Shown piece after piece: positions 50,709-60,424 of a stretch of 64,000 nt of DNA. Source of the stretch: Actinoplanes italicus. GTDB lineage: Bacteria > Actinomycetota > Actinomycetes > Mycobacteriales > Micromonosporaceae. A program made the position numbers and the translations under genes. Under the pieces are notes generated by a model, which did not search any database, was not told the DNA's origin, and was given only the letters and a program-made list of their open reading frames with translations. The stretch spans positions 186,001 to 250,000 of the forward strand of contig NZ_PVMZ01000017.1 in the NCBI RefSeq assembly GCF_003001815.1. Reading direction: 5' to 3'. The stretch's first letter is position 1, and the number at the start of each line of letters is the position of its first letter.

Positions 50709-51494
50709 TCAGGAAACCTCCCGGCGGAGCACACGCCAGCCTCCGAGCAGCAGCGGAAGCACCACCCAGACCACGGTCGAGACCGCCATCCGGGCCCACT
50801 CGCCCGAGGTCATGTCCGCCTCCATCGTCGCCTGCGAGGTCACGTTGAGGTCCAGCCACGCGGACGCATCGGCCAGGGCGCGGATGCTTCCTCCCAGGAT
50901 CGACCAGACCGTCGGAAGGGCGAAGAAGACGACGATCGCCAGCGGAGTGTTCAGCAGCAGGGCGCCGAACGCGTTGCCCATCAGAACGAAGATCACCTGG
51001 AACAGCAGCGTCTGCCAGATCAGCGACGGATCCAGGCTCCACGCCCCGTCACCGCCGAACGCCGGGGCCAGCGCGTTCGCACCCGCGGCCAGGATCGCCG
51101 TGGCCGCCGTCGCGGCGATCGCGATCAGCGCGCCCGCGCCCACCTTGGCCAGCAGCACCCGCGCGCGGGCCGGTACCAGCGTGAACGTGGCCAGCGCCGT
51201 GCGCTGGGACCACTCGCTGGTCACCGACAGGATGCCGAGCACCGGCAGCAGCACGGCCGACGGCGCCAGACCGAAGGTGTAGAACGCGGTGAACGTCATC
51301 TCCTCGTCCTCGGCCCAGCCCAGCAGGATCGCCGACGTGGCCACGGTGGCGAATCCGATCACGATCAGCAGCCACATGCCCGCCCGCGTGTCGGCGAGCT
51401 TGCGCAGCTCGACCATGGTCAGTCTGGTCAGCGGCACCGGAGCGGCGGCGGACGCGGGCAGTGTCGTCGGGGTGGTCGAGACGGGCGCGGTCAT
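50709..51494 (-). CDS. ABC-2 type transporter permease
   Basis: A 261-aa membrane protein with six hydrophobic segments, e.g. MWLLIVIGFATVATSAILLG, APSAVLLPVLGILSVTSEW (the conserved LTSEW-type motif of ABC-2 permeases) and VVWVVLPLLLGGWRVLRREV. With the ATPase at 51610 it forms an exporter; the substrate is unknown. Its ribosome-binding site (CCTCCTC on the plus strand, 51502-51508) lies inside a 40-codon ORF that overlaps its ATG. Confidence 0.88.
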   Translation of the reverse strand: MTAPVSTTPTTLPASAAAPVPLTRLTMVELRKLADTRAGMWLLIVIGFATVATSAILLGWAEDEEMTFTAFYTFGLAPSAVLLPVLGILSVTSEWSQRTALATFTLVPARARVLLAKVGAGALIAIAATAATAILAAGANALAPAFGGDGAWSLDPSLIWQTLLFQVIFVLMGNAFGALLLNTPLAIVVFFALPTVWSILGGSIRALADASAWLDLNVTSQATMEADMTSGEWARMAVSTVVWVVLPLLLGGWRVLRREVS

Positions 51495-51609
51495 CGGAAG
51501 GCCTCCTCGGAGTCGATCGGGGACACGGGGACATCCGCCGTGCCGGCGGGCGCACAGGCCCGGGTGGGCGCGGTCCGCGCCATTGCGCGAGCAGCCGGGA
51601 CGAAGCCGC

Positions 51610-51613
<4 letters not shown>
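51491..51613 (-). CDS. 40-codon ORF coupled between ABC ATPase and permease
   Basis: Starts ATG 51613, overlapping the ATPase stop as ATGA, and stops at 51491-51493, overlapping the permease ATG as ATGA. The product begins MSGFVPAARAMARTAPTRAC and ends DSEEAFR; it is not hydrophobic and I do not recognise it. The double overlap suggests it is at least translated as a coupling device. Confidence 0.5.
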
Positions 51614-52509
<896 letters not shown>

Positions 52510-52640
52510 GCACCCAGCGTGAGTGAGGCGCGGTGGCGGCCGCTTCGGCCGAGAGTCGATGCCGGCAAACCTTGGTCTATGCCGCAGTATCGACTTTGGT
52601 CGGTATCGGCTGGTGGCCGCCCGCCCGTAAAGTCGATCCC

Positions 52641-53885
52641 GTGGAAGCGTCGTTGCCGGAGTACCGCTGGTTGTGGCCGTCCGCGCTGGCCGCGGACCCG
52701 GCGGGGCCGCTGACCGCCCGCCGCTCCACGCGCGACTGGGTGGTCGACGCACTCTGCTTCGTGCTCGGCCTGGGATGCACCGTCCTGATCACCGTGGAGC
52801 TGCTCGACCCCGCCTCGGCGACGGCGCAGGCGTGGGGACAGACCCCGCACTGGCTGATCGTGACCGACGCGGTGGGCAGCACCGTCGCGGCCGTCGCCCT
52901 CTGGTGGCGGCGTCGCTTCCTGGCCGTGCTGGCCCTCTACCTGCTGCTGATGGCCACGTTCTCGATGGCCAGCGGTGTCACTCTGCTGATCGTCGTGTTC
53001 ACCGTCGCCGTGCACCGCAGATTCACGGTGCTCGCGGGTTATGTGCTCGTGGTCATCGCGGCCAACGCCGTCTTCCCGGCCGCGCGGCCGGAGCCCGGCA
53101 TGGGCTACTGGGAGGCGTTCGGCTGGGGCGCTGCGTTGACGATCATCGCGGCCCTGTGGGGCATGCTCGTCCGCGGCCGCCGCCAGCTGATCGTCACCTG
53201 GCGTGACCGTGCTGAGCGTGCCGAGTCCGAGCAGCGGCTGCGCATCGCCCAGGCCCGCGTCCTGGAACGGACCCGGATCGCCCGGGAGATGCACGACGTG
53301 CTCGCGCACCGGATCTCGCTGCTCAGCCTGCACGCCGGCGCCCTGGAGTTCCGGCCGGGAGCCCCGCCCGAGGAGATCGCCGGTGCCGCCGCGGTCGTGC
53401 GTTCCAGCGCCCACCAGGCACTGCAGGACCTCCGGGCGGTGATCGGGGTGCTGCGCACCGGCCAGCCGGAGGACGAGCAGACCCCCGAGCGGCCACAACC
53501 CACACTCAGCGCGCTGCCCGCGCTGGCCGACGAGTCCCGGTCCGCCGGTGTCAAGGTCCGGCTCGAGATCGGCCCCGAGCCCGAGACCGTTCCCGCCGCG
53601 ACCGGCCGTGCGGCGTACCGGATCATTCAGGAAGGCCTGACGAATGCGCGTAAGCACGCACCCGGAGCCGCCGTGCGCGTCACGGTCGGCGGGGCGGCCG
53701 GTGACGGTTTGAGCATCGATGTCCGTAACCCGATGCCGGTCTCCGTCCCGGCCACACCCATCCCGGGCACCGGCATGGGCCTGATCGGGCTCGCCGAACG
53801 CGCCCTGCTGGCCGGCGGCCACCTCGAACACGGCCGGACCGGTGACGATTTCGTCGTCACCGCGTGGCTGCCATGGCCGGCATGA
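52641..53885 (+). CDS. NarL-type sensor histidine kinase
   Basis: A 414-aa kinase. Four or five hydrophobic segments (about 40-170; DALCFVLGLGCTVLITVELL, LAVLALYLLLMATF) precede a HisKA_3 domain with the acceptor His in RTRIAREMHDVLAHRISLLS, and HATPase_c with RIIQEGLTNARKHAPGA and GTGMGLIGLAERA. It starts GTG 52641 and overlaps its regulator by ATGA. Similar pairs next to ABC-2 exporters respond to envelope stress or antibiotics. Direct repeats CTTGGTCTAT/TTTGGTCGGTAT lie upstream (52570-52607). Confidence 0.9.
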   Translation: MEASLPEYRWLWPSALAADPAGPLTARRSTRDWVVDALCFVLGLGCTVLITVELLDPASATAQAWGQTPHWLIVTDAVGSTVAAVALWWRRRFLAVLALYLLLMATFSMASGVTLLIVVFTVAVHRRFTVLAGYVLVVIAANAVFPAARPEPGMGYWEAFGWGAALTIIAALWGMLVRGRRQLIVTWRDRAERAESEQRLRIAQARVLERTRIAREMHDVLAHRISLLSLHAGALEFRPGAPPEEIAGAAAVVRSSAHQALQDLRAVIGVLRTGQPEDEQTPERPQPTLSALPALADESRSAGVKVRLEIGPEPETVPAATGRAAYRIIQEGLTNARKHAPGAAVRVTVGGAAGDGLSIDVRNPMPVSVPATPIPGTGMGLIGLAERALLAGGHLEHGRTGDDFVVTAWLPWPA

Positions 53886-54535
53886 GCCCGATCCGGGTGC
53901 TCATCGTCGACGACGACGCTTTGGTCCGGGCCGGACTGTCCATGATCCTCTCCGGCGATGAGGAGGTCACCGTCGTCGGCCAGGCAGCCGACGGCTCCGA
54001 GGTCCCCGATGCGGTCGCCCGGCTCGACCCCGATGTCGTGCTGATGGACATCCGCATGCCCGGCGTCGACGGGCTCGCCGCCACCGAAGCGCTGCGACGC
54101 CGGCCCGGTGCTCCCGAGGTGCTGGTGCTGACCACGTTCGACGCCGACGAGTTCGTGCTGCGTGCGCTGCGGGCCGGTGCCAGCGGGTTCCTGCTCAAGG
54201 ACACCCCGCCTGGCCAGATCCGGGACGCGGTACTGAGGGTCGCCCAGGGTGAGGCGACCCTGTCGCCGAGCATCACCCGGCAGCTGATCGCCCATGTCGC
54301 GGCCGGGACCCCACCCGAGCGGGGCGGCGCCGAGCAGCTGCTCGGCAGGCTGAGCGTCCGCGAGCGGGAGGTGGCGCTCGCGATCGCGCAGGGCAGGTCC
54401 AACGCGGAGATCTCGGGCCAGCTGCACATGTCGGTCGCGACGGTGAAAGCGCACGTCTCGCGTGTGCTGACCAAGCTCGACCTCAACAACCGGGTCCAGG
54501 TGGCGCTGCTTGTCCACGACGCCGGCCTGGCCTGA
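53882..54535 (+). CDS. NarL/LuxR-type response regulator
   Basis: A 217-aa regulator. Receiver: IRVLIVDDDALVRAGLSMIL, phospho-acceptor Asp in PDVVLMDIRMPGVDG, FLLKDTPP. Output: LuxR HTH LSVREREVALAIAQGRSNAE and VATVKAHVSRVLTKLDLNNR. ATG 53882 overlaps the kinase stop (ATGA). Partner of the kinase upstream; the probable target is the divergent ABC exporter. Confidence 0.92.
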   Translation: MSPIRVLIVDDDALVRAGLSMILSGDEEVTVVGQAADGSEVPDAVARLDPDVVLMDIRMPGVDGLAATEALRRRPGAPEVLVLTTFDADEFVLRALRAGASGFLLKDTPPGQIRDAVLRVAQGEATLSPSITRQLIAHVAAGTPPERGGAEQLLGRLSVREREVALAIAQGRSNAEISGQLHMSVATVKAHVSRVLTKLDLNNRVQVALLVHDAGLA

Positions 54536-54547
54536 GCCGGCCCGGGG

Positions 54548-55576
54548 TCAGCTCAGCGTCTGGGTGAGTTCGTTGCGGTCACCGGTCAGCACGACGCGGC
54601 CGTGGGCGCCGTTGACGATCGGCAGGTACGGCGCCACGTGCCCGCACTCGACGTCGGCCACGATCGGCACGCCGAGACCGCCGAGCGCGTCGAGCACCGC
54701 CTCCCGCTGGGTCAGACCGCCGGTCGCCGGGCCGCTGGTACGCCCCACGAGCACGGCACGGGCGTCGTCGAAGAAGCCGTTGAGCCGCATGCCGTGCAGG
54801 TTGCGGCAGATCGTCGCCGCGTCGTCGCCGGCCGCCTCGACATAGACGAGCAGCCCGTCCGGCGCGTGCCGCCGGGCGAAGGACGACACGTCGGCATAGC
54901 GGGTGCCGGCCAGGTTGCACAGCGTCTCGATGCACCCGCCGATCAGCCGTCCCTCGACATCGACGTCCCCCGTGCCGTCCAGCCGGCTCCAGCGGCCCTC
55001 GGCGTCCAGCACGAACTCGTCCACGCCGGGGTCGGTGCGGTAGTCGACCCAGCCCTTGTCCCGGTAACGGCCCGGCGACACCTGGCTGAACGTCTCGCCC
55101 GGCGGCAGGGCCACGATGTCGAGCCAGGACAGCAGACCCGCCGGAGGACGGTACGGCGTGTCCATCAGATTGTTGCCGTGCACCGTGGCCACCCCGCTGA
55201 GCAGGGTGAACGGCGTGATGATCGTCGACATGTCGGAGTAACCGACCAGCCAGGTCGGCTCGGCCGCACCCAGCGCGTCCCAGTCGAGCAGTGGTAGCAG
55301 GTCGATCGCGGTCTCGCCGCCCCACGGCGGAACGACGGCCCTGATCGCCGGATCGGTCAGCATCGAGGTCAGCTCTGCCGCGCGCTCGGCGGCGGGCGCG
55401 CTCACGTGCCGGGCGCCGTCCATGCATTCGCCGACGACGACCTCGTAACCGCGCTCGCGTACGACATCGATCGCCACCCGCAACCGCGCGCGCATGTCGT
55501 CGTCGACGCCGCTCGACGGGGAAGTGACGCCGATGCGGTCACCGGGGCGCAGCGGGGCCGGATACCTGATCGTCAT
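54548..55576 (-). CDS. S66-family peptidase (LD-carboxypeptidase / MccF-like)
   Basis: A 342-aa enzyme. The nucleophile Ser is in WLVGYSDMSTIITPF, the Glu in LLVYVEAAGDD and the His in VADVECGHVAPYLP, giving the S66 Ser-Glu-His triad. The opening RPGDRIGVTSPSSGVDDDM is typical. Family members recycle murein tetrapeptides or destroy microcin C-type compounds. The length and the VPPWGGETAIDLLPLLDW segment are nearer to MccF-type than to LdcA (inference). Confidence 0.88.
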   Translation of the reverse strand: MTIRYPAPLRPGDRIGVTSPSSGVDDDMRARLRVAIDVVRERGYEVVVGECMDGARHVSAPAAERAAELTSMLTDPAIRAVVPPWGGETAIDLLPLLDWDALGAAEPTWLVGYSDMSTIITPFTLLSGVATVHGNNLMDTPYRPPAGLLSWLDIVALPPGETFSQVSPGRYRDKGWVDYRTDPGVDEFVLDAEGRWSRLDGTGDVDVEGRLIGGCIETLCNLAGTRYADVSSFARRHAPDGLLVYVEAAGDDAATICRNLHGMRLNGFFDDARAVLVGRTSGPATGGLTQREAVLDALGGLGVPIVADVECGHVAPYLPIVNGAHGRVVLTGDRNELTQTLS

Positions 55577-55625
55577 ATCGGGATCCTGACATGACCGGAA
55601 AGCATCACCGCCACGGGGAACGCCG

Positions 55626-55892
55626 CTACTCGAACAGGGAGTGGTCGCGACCGCCCTCGATCCGCGCGCGGGCCCGCCGCCGCAGCTGGATCACCACGGC
55701 GTCGACGGCCGCGGCGACCGCCCACGCGGCCAGCAGCCAGCCCGGAACGGCCCAGCCGGCGCGGAACAGCAGCACGGAAAGGACCGTGCACACCACGAGG
55801 CCGAACAGCGCGAGGACCAGCCGCAGGTTCAGCGGGCTGTACGGCTCCTCGACGGTGCCGCGGCGGCCGTGCGGTTGCGGTGCGAGTGGCAT
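55626..55892 (-). CDS. DUF6343 family small membrane protein
   Basis: An 88-aa protein with two hydrophobic helices (LRLVLALFGLVVCTVLSVLL, GWLLAAWAVAAAVDAVVI) and the conserved C-terminal basic/acidic tail QLRRRARARIEGGRDHSLFE. SPLNLRLVLALFG is the DUF6343 opening. Function unknown. Confidence 0.8.
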   Translation of the reverse strand: MPLAPQPHGRRGTVEEPYSPLNLRLVLALFGLVVCTVLSVLLFRAGWAVPGWLLAAWAVAAAVDAVVIQLRRRARARIEGGRDHSLFE

Positions 55893-56073
55893 CCCGGAAA
55901 TCTACCCGGCCTTCCGGTGGCGAAACGACGCGCGCCGGCATTTCCTAGATCAATTGAGCGTTCCAGCGACAACAACCATTCATGATCGACATTTTTCTAT
56001 ATCGCTGACGCGCGGTGAGGGCCATGATGGAGGCCGGTCATCGATTCATCATCGATTCGACACGGGAGGCGCC

Positions 56074-58425
56074 ATGTCCCAACCGGAAAGGAAGCTCGGC
56101 ACTTGGCCGATCTTCATCATCGCGGTCTCCGCGATGACCCCGCTCACCGTAGTCGCCGGAGCCCTGCCGCTCGGCTACGGCCAGGTGGAAGAGAAGGGCA
56201 TTCCGGTGGCGTACATGCTGGTCGCCGCCGTTCTCGGAGTGTTCGCGGTCGGGCTCGCCGCGATGGCACGACACGTTCCCAACAGCGGTGCCTTCTACGC
56301 GTACGCATCGATCGGCATCTCCCGGCCCGTCGGTGTGGGCACCGCCTTCGTGGCGTTGCTGGCCTACAACGCGATGCAGATCGGTCTCTACGGCGCATTC
56401 GGCGTGGCCACGCACAACGCTTTGGCGATCTTCGGTATCGAGATCTCGTGGATCATCTGTGCGTTGATCGGCTGGGCCGTGATCGCGATTCTCGGCCGCC
56501 TCGACATCGATCTCAACGCGCGTATTCTGACCGTCCTGGTCTGCGCCGAGGTGCTCATCGTGCTGATCTTCGACGCCGTCATGATCGGCAATCCGGCCGG
56601 CGGCACGGTCACCTTCGACACCCTCAATCCCGCGCTGATCGCCACCGCCGGTGGTGTGTCGCTGCTCGTCGCCGCGATCGCCGGCATGGTCGGTTTCGAG
56701 GCGCCGCTGGTCTACGCCGCCGAGGCCCGCGACCCGCGCCGCACGATCGCCCGCGCCATCGGCTACACGCTGCTGGTCGCGGCGGTGCTCTACGGCGGCA
56801 CGGCCTGGGCGATGTCGGTCGTGGCCGGGCCCGACAACATCGTCGCGGTCGCCGGGGAGCACCTGTCCGACCTCTTCTTCTTCCTGCCCGAGCCGTACCT
56901 GCCGACGGTCGTCCTCGACATCGGCCAGGTCTTCTTCGCCACCAGCCTGTTCGCCGCGATGCTCGCCTTCCACCACACCGTGGCCCGCTACGCGCTGACC
57001 GTCGCCCGCGAGGGTGTGCTGCCCGCGAGCCTCGCCCGCACCCGCGACGGCGTACCGGTCGCGGCGTCCCTGGCCCAGTCCGCGCTGGCCGTGGTCGTTC
57101 TGGTGATCTTCGCGATCGCCGTGTGGAACCCGACGACCGACCTCTTCTTCTTCGGCACCGTCTCCGGCGGCCTCGGCGTGCTGGTCCTCATGACGATCGC
57201 GGCCATAGCGGTGATCCGCTTCTTCCGCCGGGGTCCCCTCGGCGAGACCCGTTGGCGACGCGCGATCGCACCCTGGATCTCGGCCGTCTTCCTCTCCCTG
57301 GTGCTTCTGGTCACGATCGCCTTCTTCGGCGAACTCCTCGACACCGACAACCCCGCCAAGATCTGGTCGCCGATCCTGTCATTCCTGCTGGCGCTGGTCG
57401 CCGGCATCATCTGGGGCCGCAAACTACGCCGCGAACGTCCTGACGTCTTCGCCGTCATCGGCACCGGCCGTCCGCCGCTGGCCCCCGGCGAAACGCCCCC
57501 GGCGGTGGTGACCGACGGCGACCCCGTCCCCGCCCCGACGAACCCCGGGCAAGCGGAGGCGTCCTCCACGTCGATCGAGGCCGGCGGCCCTCCGCCAGCG
57601 TCGATCGACACGGACGACACCCCTGCCGGCCCGGCCAAAGCCGGCGACACCTCGACCGCTCCGGTCGAGGCCGATGAAGCCCCGCCGGGTTCACTCAACG
57701 CCGACGAGGCTCCCGCCACGCCCACGGACAAGAGCGACGCGACCACCACGGATCCCGACCTCGGCGAGGCACCAGACGTTGCTTCCGGCAAAACCGACCT
57801 TGTGGGTACGCCGGAAGCGCCCAGCCGTCCGTCGACACCACGTAAGCGCACCTCGACCAGGCAGGGCGCCCGCCGTCCAGCGACTGGCCCGGCCGCCTCC
57901 GCGGCGACTGGCCCGGCCACCTCCGCGGCGACTGGCCCGGCCGCCTCCGCTGCCACCGGAGAGCCGTCGGCGAACGGCGTGACCGAGGCCGTGCCCTCCG
58001 CACCGCAGGCCGGCCCGTTGCCGACCGGAACCACGCCTGAAGCCGGTTCGCCCGCGGCCGGCCCGGTAGATGAGACGCCGCCGTCCACGGGTGAACCCGC
58101 GGCGAATAGTTCAGCCGGCGAAGGAACACCCGAGGGCGAGACGGCGGCCGCCGCCGGTGGAAGTGGCATTCCCGCCGGAGAGGCCGCGGCGAACGGCCTG
58201 GCCGGCGACGGCACACCTGCGGGAGCACCGGCAGTGCGTGGAACTACCGGGGGAGCGCCGCCGGTGCCGGGAACTGACGGCGGAGCACAGGCGGCGAGCG
58301 GACCTGCTGAGGGCGACACGGCAGCGCCGCGTGCACGCGCCGGCCGCCGCCCGGCCCCGCGTCAGCGCCGTCCGCAACCCTCGGACACCACCGCCACGGC
58401 AGACCCGGAGGCCTCCGACGACTAG
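56074..58425 (+). CDS. APC-superfamily permease with a 310-residue disordered tail
   Basis: A 783-aa protein. Residues 1-460 are a 12-helix APC (amino acid-polyamine-organocation) transporter: IFIIAVSAMTPLTVVAGALP, NSGAFYAYASIGISRPVG, GMVGFEAPLVYAAEARDPRR and ALTVAREGVLPASLART. Residues about 470-783 are Pro/Ala/Gly/Thr-rich with many acidic residues, three perfect-length ATGPAASA-type octapeptide repeats and an Arg/Pro-rich end. Normal family length is about 480. The tail should face the cytoplasm. ATG 56074 follows GGGAGG. Amino acid uptake is likely. Confidence 0.88.
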   Translation: MSQPERKLGTWPIFIIAVSAMTPLTVVAGALPLGYGQVEEKGIPVAYMLVAAVLGVFAVGLAAMARHVPNSGAFYAYASIGISRPVGVGTAFVALLAYNAMQIGLYGAFGVATHNALAIFGIEISWIICALIGWAVIAILGRLDIDLNARILTVLVCAEVLIVLIFDAVMIGNPAGGTVTFDTLNPALIATAGGVSLLVAAIAGMVGFEAPLVYAAEARDPRRTIARAIGYTLLVAAVLYGGTAWAMSVVAGPDNIVAVAGEHLSDLFFFLPEPYLPTVVLDIGQVFFATSLFAAMLAFHHTVARYALTVAREGVLPASLARTRDGVPVAASLAQSALAVVVLVIFAIAVWNPTTDLFFFGTVSGGLGVLVLMTIAAIAVIRFFRRGPLGETRWRRAIAPWISAVFLSLVLLVTIAFFGELLDTDNPAKIWSPILSFLLALVAGIIWGRKLRRERPDVFAVIGTGRPPLAPGETPPAVVTDGDPVPAPTNPGQAEASSTSIEAGGPPPASIDTDDTPAGPAKAGDTSTAPVEADEAPPGSLNADEAPATPTDKSDATTTDPDLGEAPDVASGKTDLVGTPEAPSRPSTPRKRTSTRQGARRPATGPAASAATGPATSAATGPAASAATGEPSANGVTEAVPSAPQAGPLPTGTTPEAGSPAAGPVDETPPSTGEPAANSSAGEGTPEGETAAAAGGSGIPAGEAAANGLAGDGTPAGAPAVRGTTGGAPPVPGTDGGAQAASGPAEGDTAAPRARAGRRPAPRQRRPQPSDTTATADPEASDD
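57880..57951 (+). repeat. 24-bp in-frame tandem repeat, three copies
   Basis: GCGACTGGCCCGGCC-type units at 57880, 57904 and 57928, each 24 bp, code for eight-residue repeats (ATGPAASA, ATGPATSA, ATGPAASA) in the APC permease tail. Confidence 0.85.
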
Positions 58426-58625
58426 AGAGCTTTCGCCGTCGGGGTTCCCGGCCCGTCAGCCGCATCCGACTGAGCCGTTGTGGCGCCCGGTCGGCTGATG
58501 GCCTGGCGTTACCGTCGTGGGCCCCGGGGTCGCGGGGGTCGGTTACCGCCGCGACCCGGTGCTGGACGATCAACTAGGGCCGTTTTCGGAGCCGGGCTCC
58601 GGGATATCGCTGCCTCCGGCCCGGT

Positions 58626-58960
58626 AAAGGATTCGCCGACCACGGCTGGGCGATCAAGCGGCCTGGGGAAGGGTTCGCCGGGCATGGCTGGGCGATCGGG
58701 CGGCCTGGGGAAGGGTTCGCCGACCACGGCTGGGCGATCAAGCGGCCTGGGGAAGGGTTCGCCGGGGATGGCTGGGCGATCGGGCGGCCTGGGGAAGGGT
58801 TCGCCGGGCATGGCTGGGCGATCAACAGCCCAAGGAAGGGTTCGCCGGGCATGGCTGGGCGGTCAACAGCCCGCGGAAGGGTTCGCCGGGCATGGCTGGG
58901 CGGTCAACAGCCCAAGGAAGGGTTCGCCGGGCATGGCTGGGCGATCAGGCGGCCTGGGAC
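58626..58960. repeat. 42/41-bp minisatellite, eight units
   Basis: TTCGCCG marks units at 58632, 58674, 58716, 58758, 58800 (period 42), then 58841, 58882 and 58923 (period 41). The first four alternate between a GACCACGG form and a GGGCATGG-like form. The change of period breaks any reading frame, so it is not coding. No gene or other element is supported in 58426-59379 apart from this array. Confidence 0.88.
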
Positions 58961-59379
58961 AGGGCTATCCCCACCAGCCCCAACCAGACCCTGACCGTAA
59001 AAGGTGTCCAGAAGGCTCTCGCAGTCGACCGTCCACCCCGCCAGCCGTCCCTCAACCAGGGAACCCCTGTGCGATCACGTGCCTCGATCACGGCTCGCGG
59101 GCCTGCCGGAGACCTGATCCCAGAGTCTCTCCAGAGAGCTTCCGGGATCAAGGTCTGCCGGGAACCGCGAGCCGCACCTGAGTCCGGTAGACGCGGGAAG
59201 CGCTCGCAGCCTGGGACGGGCCGTGGTGAATCCTGGGCGCGAAGCGCTGCCGGGGGCGGGGCACCCTGGTCACGCAAGATGGCGGGTGAGGATGCGGGGC
59301 GGGTGGTCTCGGCTTCGTATGGTCTACGGCAGGTGGGCGGGCCAGGCGTGCAGGTGGACCAGGGGCGGGCGGGTGGGGT

Positions 59380-60279
59380 GTGCTGACTGCGGTCAAGAGG
59401 ATCGGTGTGGGGCCTGATGGGGTCGTACGGTCCGGGTGGAAGGTGGCCGGGTTCTTCGGGCTCTGCGTCGCCTCGGTCATGGGCGCCGCGGTTCTTGTCG
59501 GCATGTTCGGTCCGGCCTGGGCGTTGCGGGACGGTCAGCCGTGGCCGGTGGTGGCGGTCAGTGCGCTGCTCATCGTCGGGGTCACCGGGCTGTGCCTGCG
59601 GTTCGAAGGGCGCAGCTGGGCCGACGCCGGACTACTGCCGGATCGGGTCCGGCTGGGTCAGCTGGCCGCCGGGATGGCCGGTGGCCTCGTCCTGGTCGGT
59701 GGTCTCGCCTGGATGCTGATGCTCGGCGGGGTGCTCCACTGGGAGCCGAACCGGCCGTTCACCACCTCGCTCATGGTGTCCGGCACGCTCTATTTCGTGT
59801 GCGCGGTGCTGGTCGAGGAACTGGTGTTCCGGGGCTATGCGCTGCGGCGGCTCGCTGAGGGGATCGGCGCGACGGCGGCCGTGGTGGTCCTGGCGGTGAT
59901 CTTCGGTGGCTACCACCTGCTCAGCGTCGGTTCAAGCGTCACGGTGAAGGACGGCGGCGCCGAGCTTGCGTGGACGGCTGTCGGGCCGCTGGTCGGTGCG
60001 ATCGTCTTCGGGTTCGCCGCGGTGCGTACCGGTGGGATCGCGTTGCCGCTCGGACTTCACCTGGGATGGAACTGGACCCAGTGGCATTTCTTCACGTTCC
60101 CCGCCGACGACAATCCGGTCGGGCTGTGGACGCCGCTGGTGTCGGCTCACCTTGCCGGTGACCCGGCCCCGTTCCGGGTCGGCTACCTGGTCACGATGGG
60201 CCTGGCCGTCGCGGCGATCGCCGTCATGACCCGTCGGCCACAGCATCCTTTCACCGCCCTCGCACCCCGCCTGCCGTAG
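59380..60279 (+). CDS. CPBP-family intramembrane metalloprotease
   Basis: A 299-aa membrane protein of the CPBP/Abi family: EELVFRGYALRRL (motif 1, EExxxR), IFGGYHLLSVG (motif 2) and GLHLGWNWTQWHFF (motif 3). About eight helices. The family includes prenyl-protein Rce1-like proteases and bacteriocin-immunity proteins. GTG 59380 start. Convergent with terC, with two hairpins between. Confidence 0.88.
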   Translation: MLTAVKRIGVGPDGVVRSGWKVAGFFGLCVASVMGAAVLVGMFGPAWALRDGQPWPVVAVSALLIVGVTGLCLRFEGRSWADAGLLPDRVRLGQLAAGMAGGLVLVGGLAWMLMLGGVLHWEPNRPFTTSLMVSGTLYFVCAVLVEELVFRGYALRRLAEGIGATAAVVVLAVIFGGYHLLSVGSSVTVKDGGAELAWTAVGPLVGAIVFGFAAVRTGGIALPLGLHLGWNWTQWHFFTFPADDNPVGLWTPLVSAHLAGDPAPFRVGYLVTMGLAVAAIAVMTRRPQHPFTALAPRLP

Positions 60280-60298
60280 GCAAACGCGGCAGGCGGAA

Positions 60299-60326
60299 GG
60301 AGGGGCGGCCGGTCGGCCCCGCCTCC
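60299..60326 (+). terminator. Imperfect hairpin after the CPBP gene
   Basis: GGAGGGGCGGCC and GGCCCCGCCTCC around a GGTC loop pair at 10 of 12 positions, 20 nt after the stop. Confidence 0.5.
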
Positions 60327-60390
60327 GTGGGGTGGTGCCGTGAGCAACGTGGATGGAGCAACACCACGCTGGCGCGGCATGCAGAAAGGC

Positions 60391-60417
60391 GCGGGGACCG
60401 CCGGTGGCGGCCCCCGC
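60391..60417 (-). terminator. Hairpin at the end of the terC gene
   Basis: GCGGGGACCGCC (60391-60402) and GGCGGCCCCCGC (60406-60417) pair at 11 of 12 positions with a 3-nt loop, 7 nt past the terC stop on the minus strand. Confidence 0.6.
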
Positions 60418-60424
60418 GTAGTGG

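Noticed and set aside
58626..58960. Possible CRISPR array
   Set aside because: The units are contiguous tandem copies with no unique spacers, and no cas genes are nearby.
58480..59181. A 233-codon frame with GKGSPGMAGRSGGL repeats
   Set aside because: The repeats come from the 42-bp minisatellite, and the period changes to 41 bp in the second half, which shifts the frame; no RBS or conserved domain.
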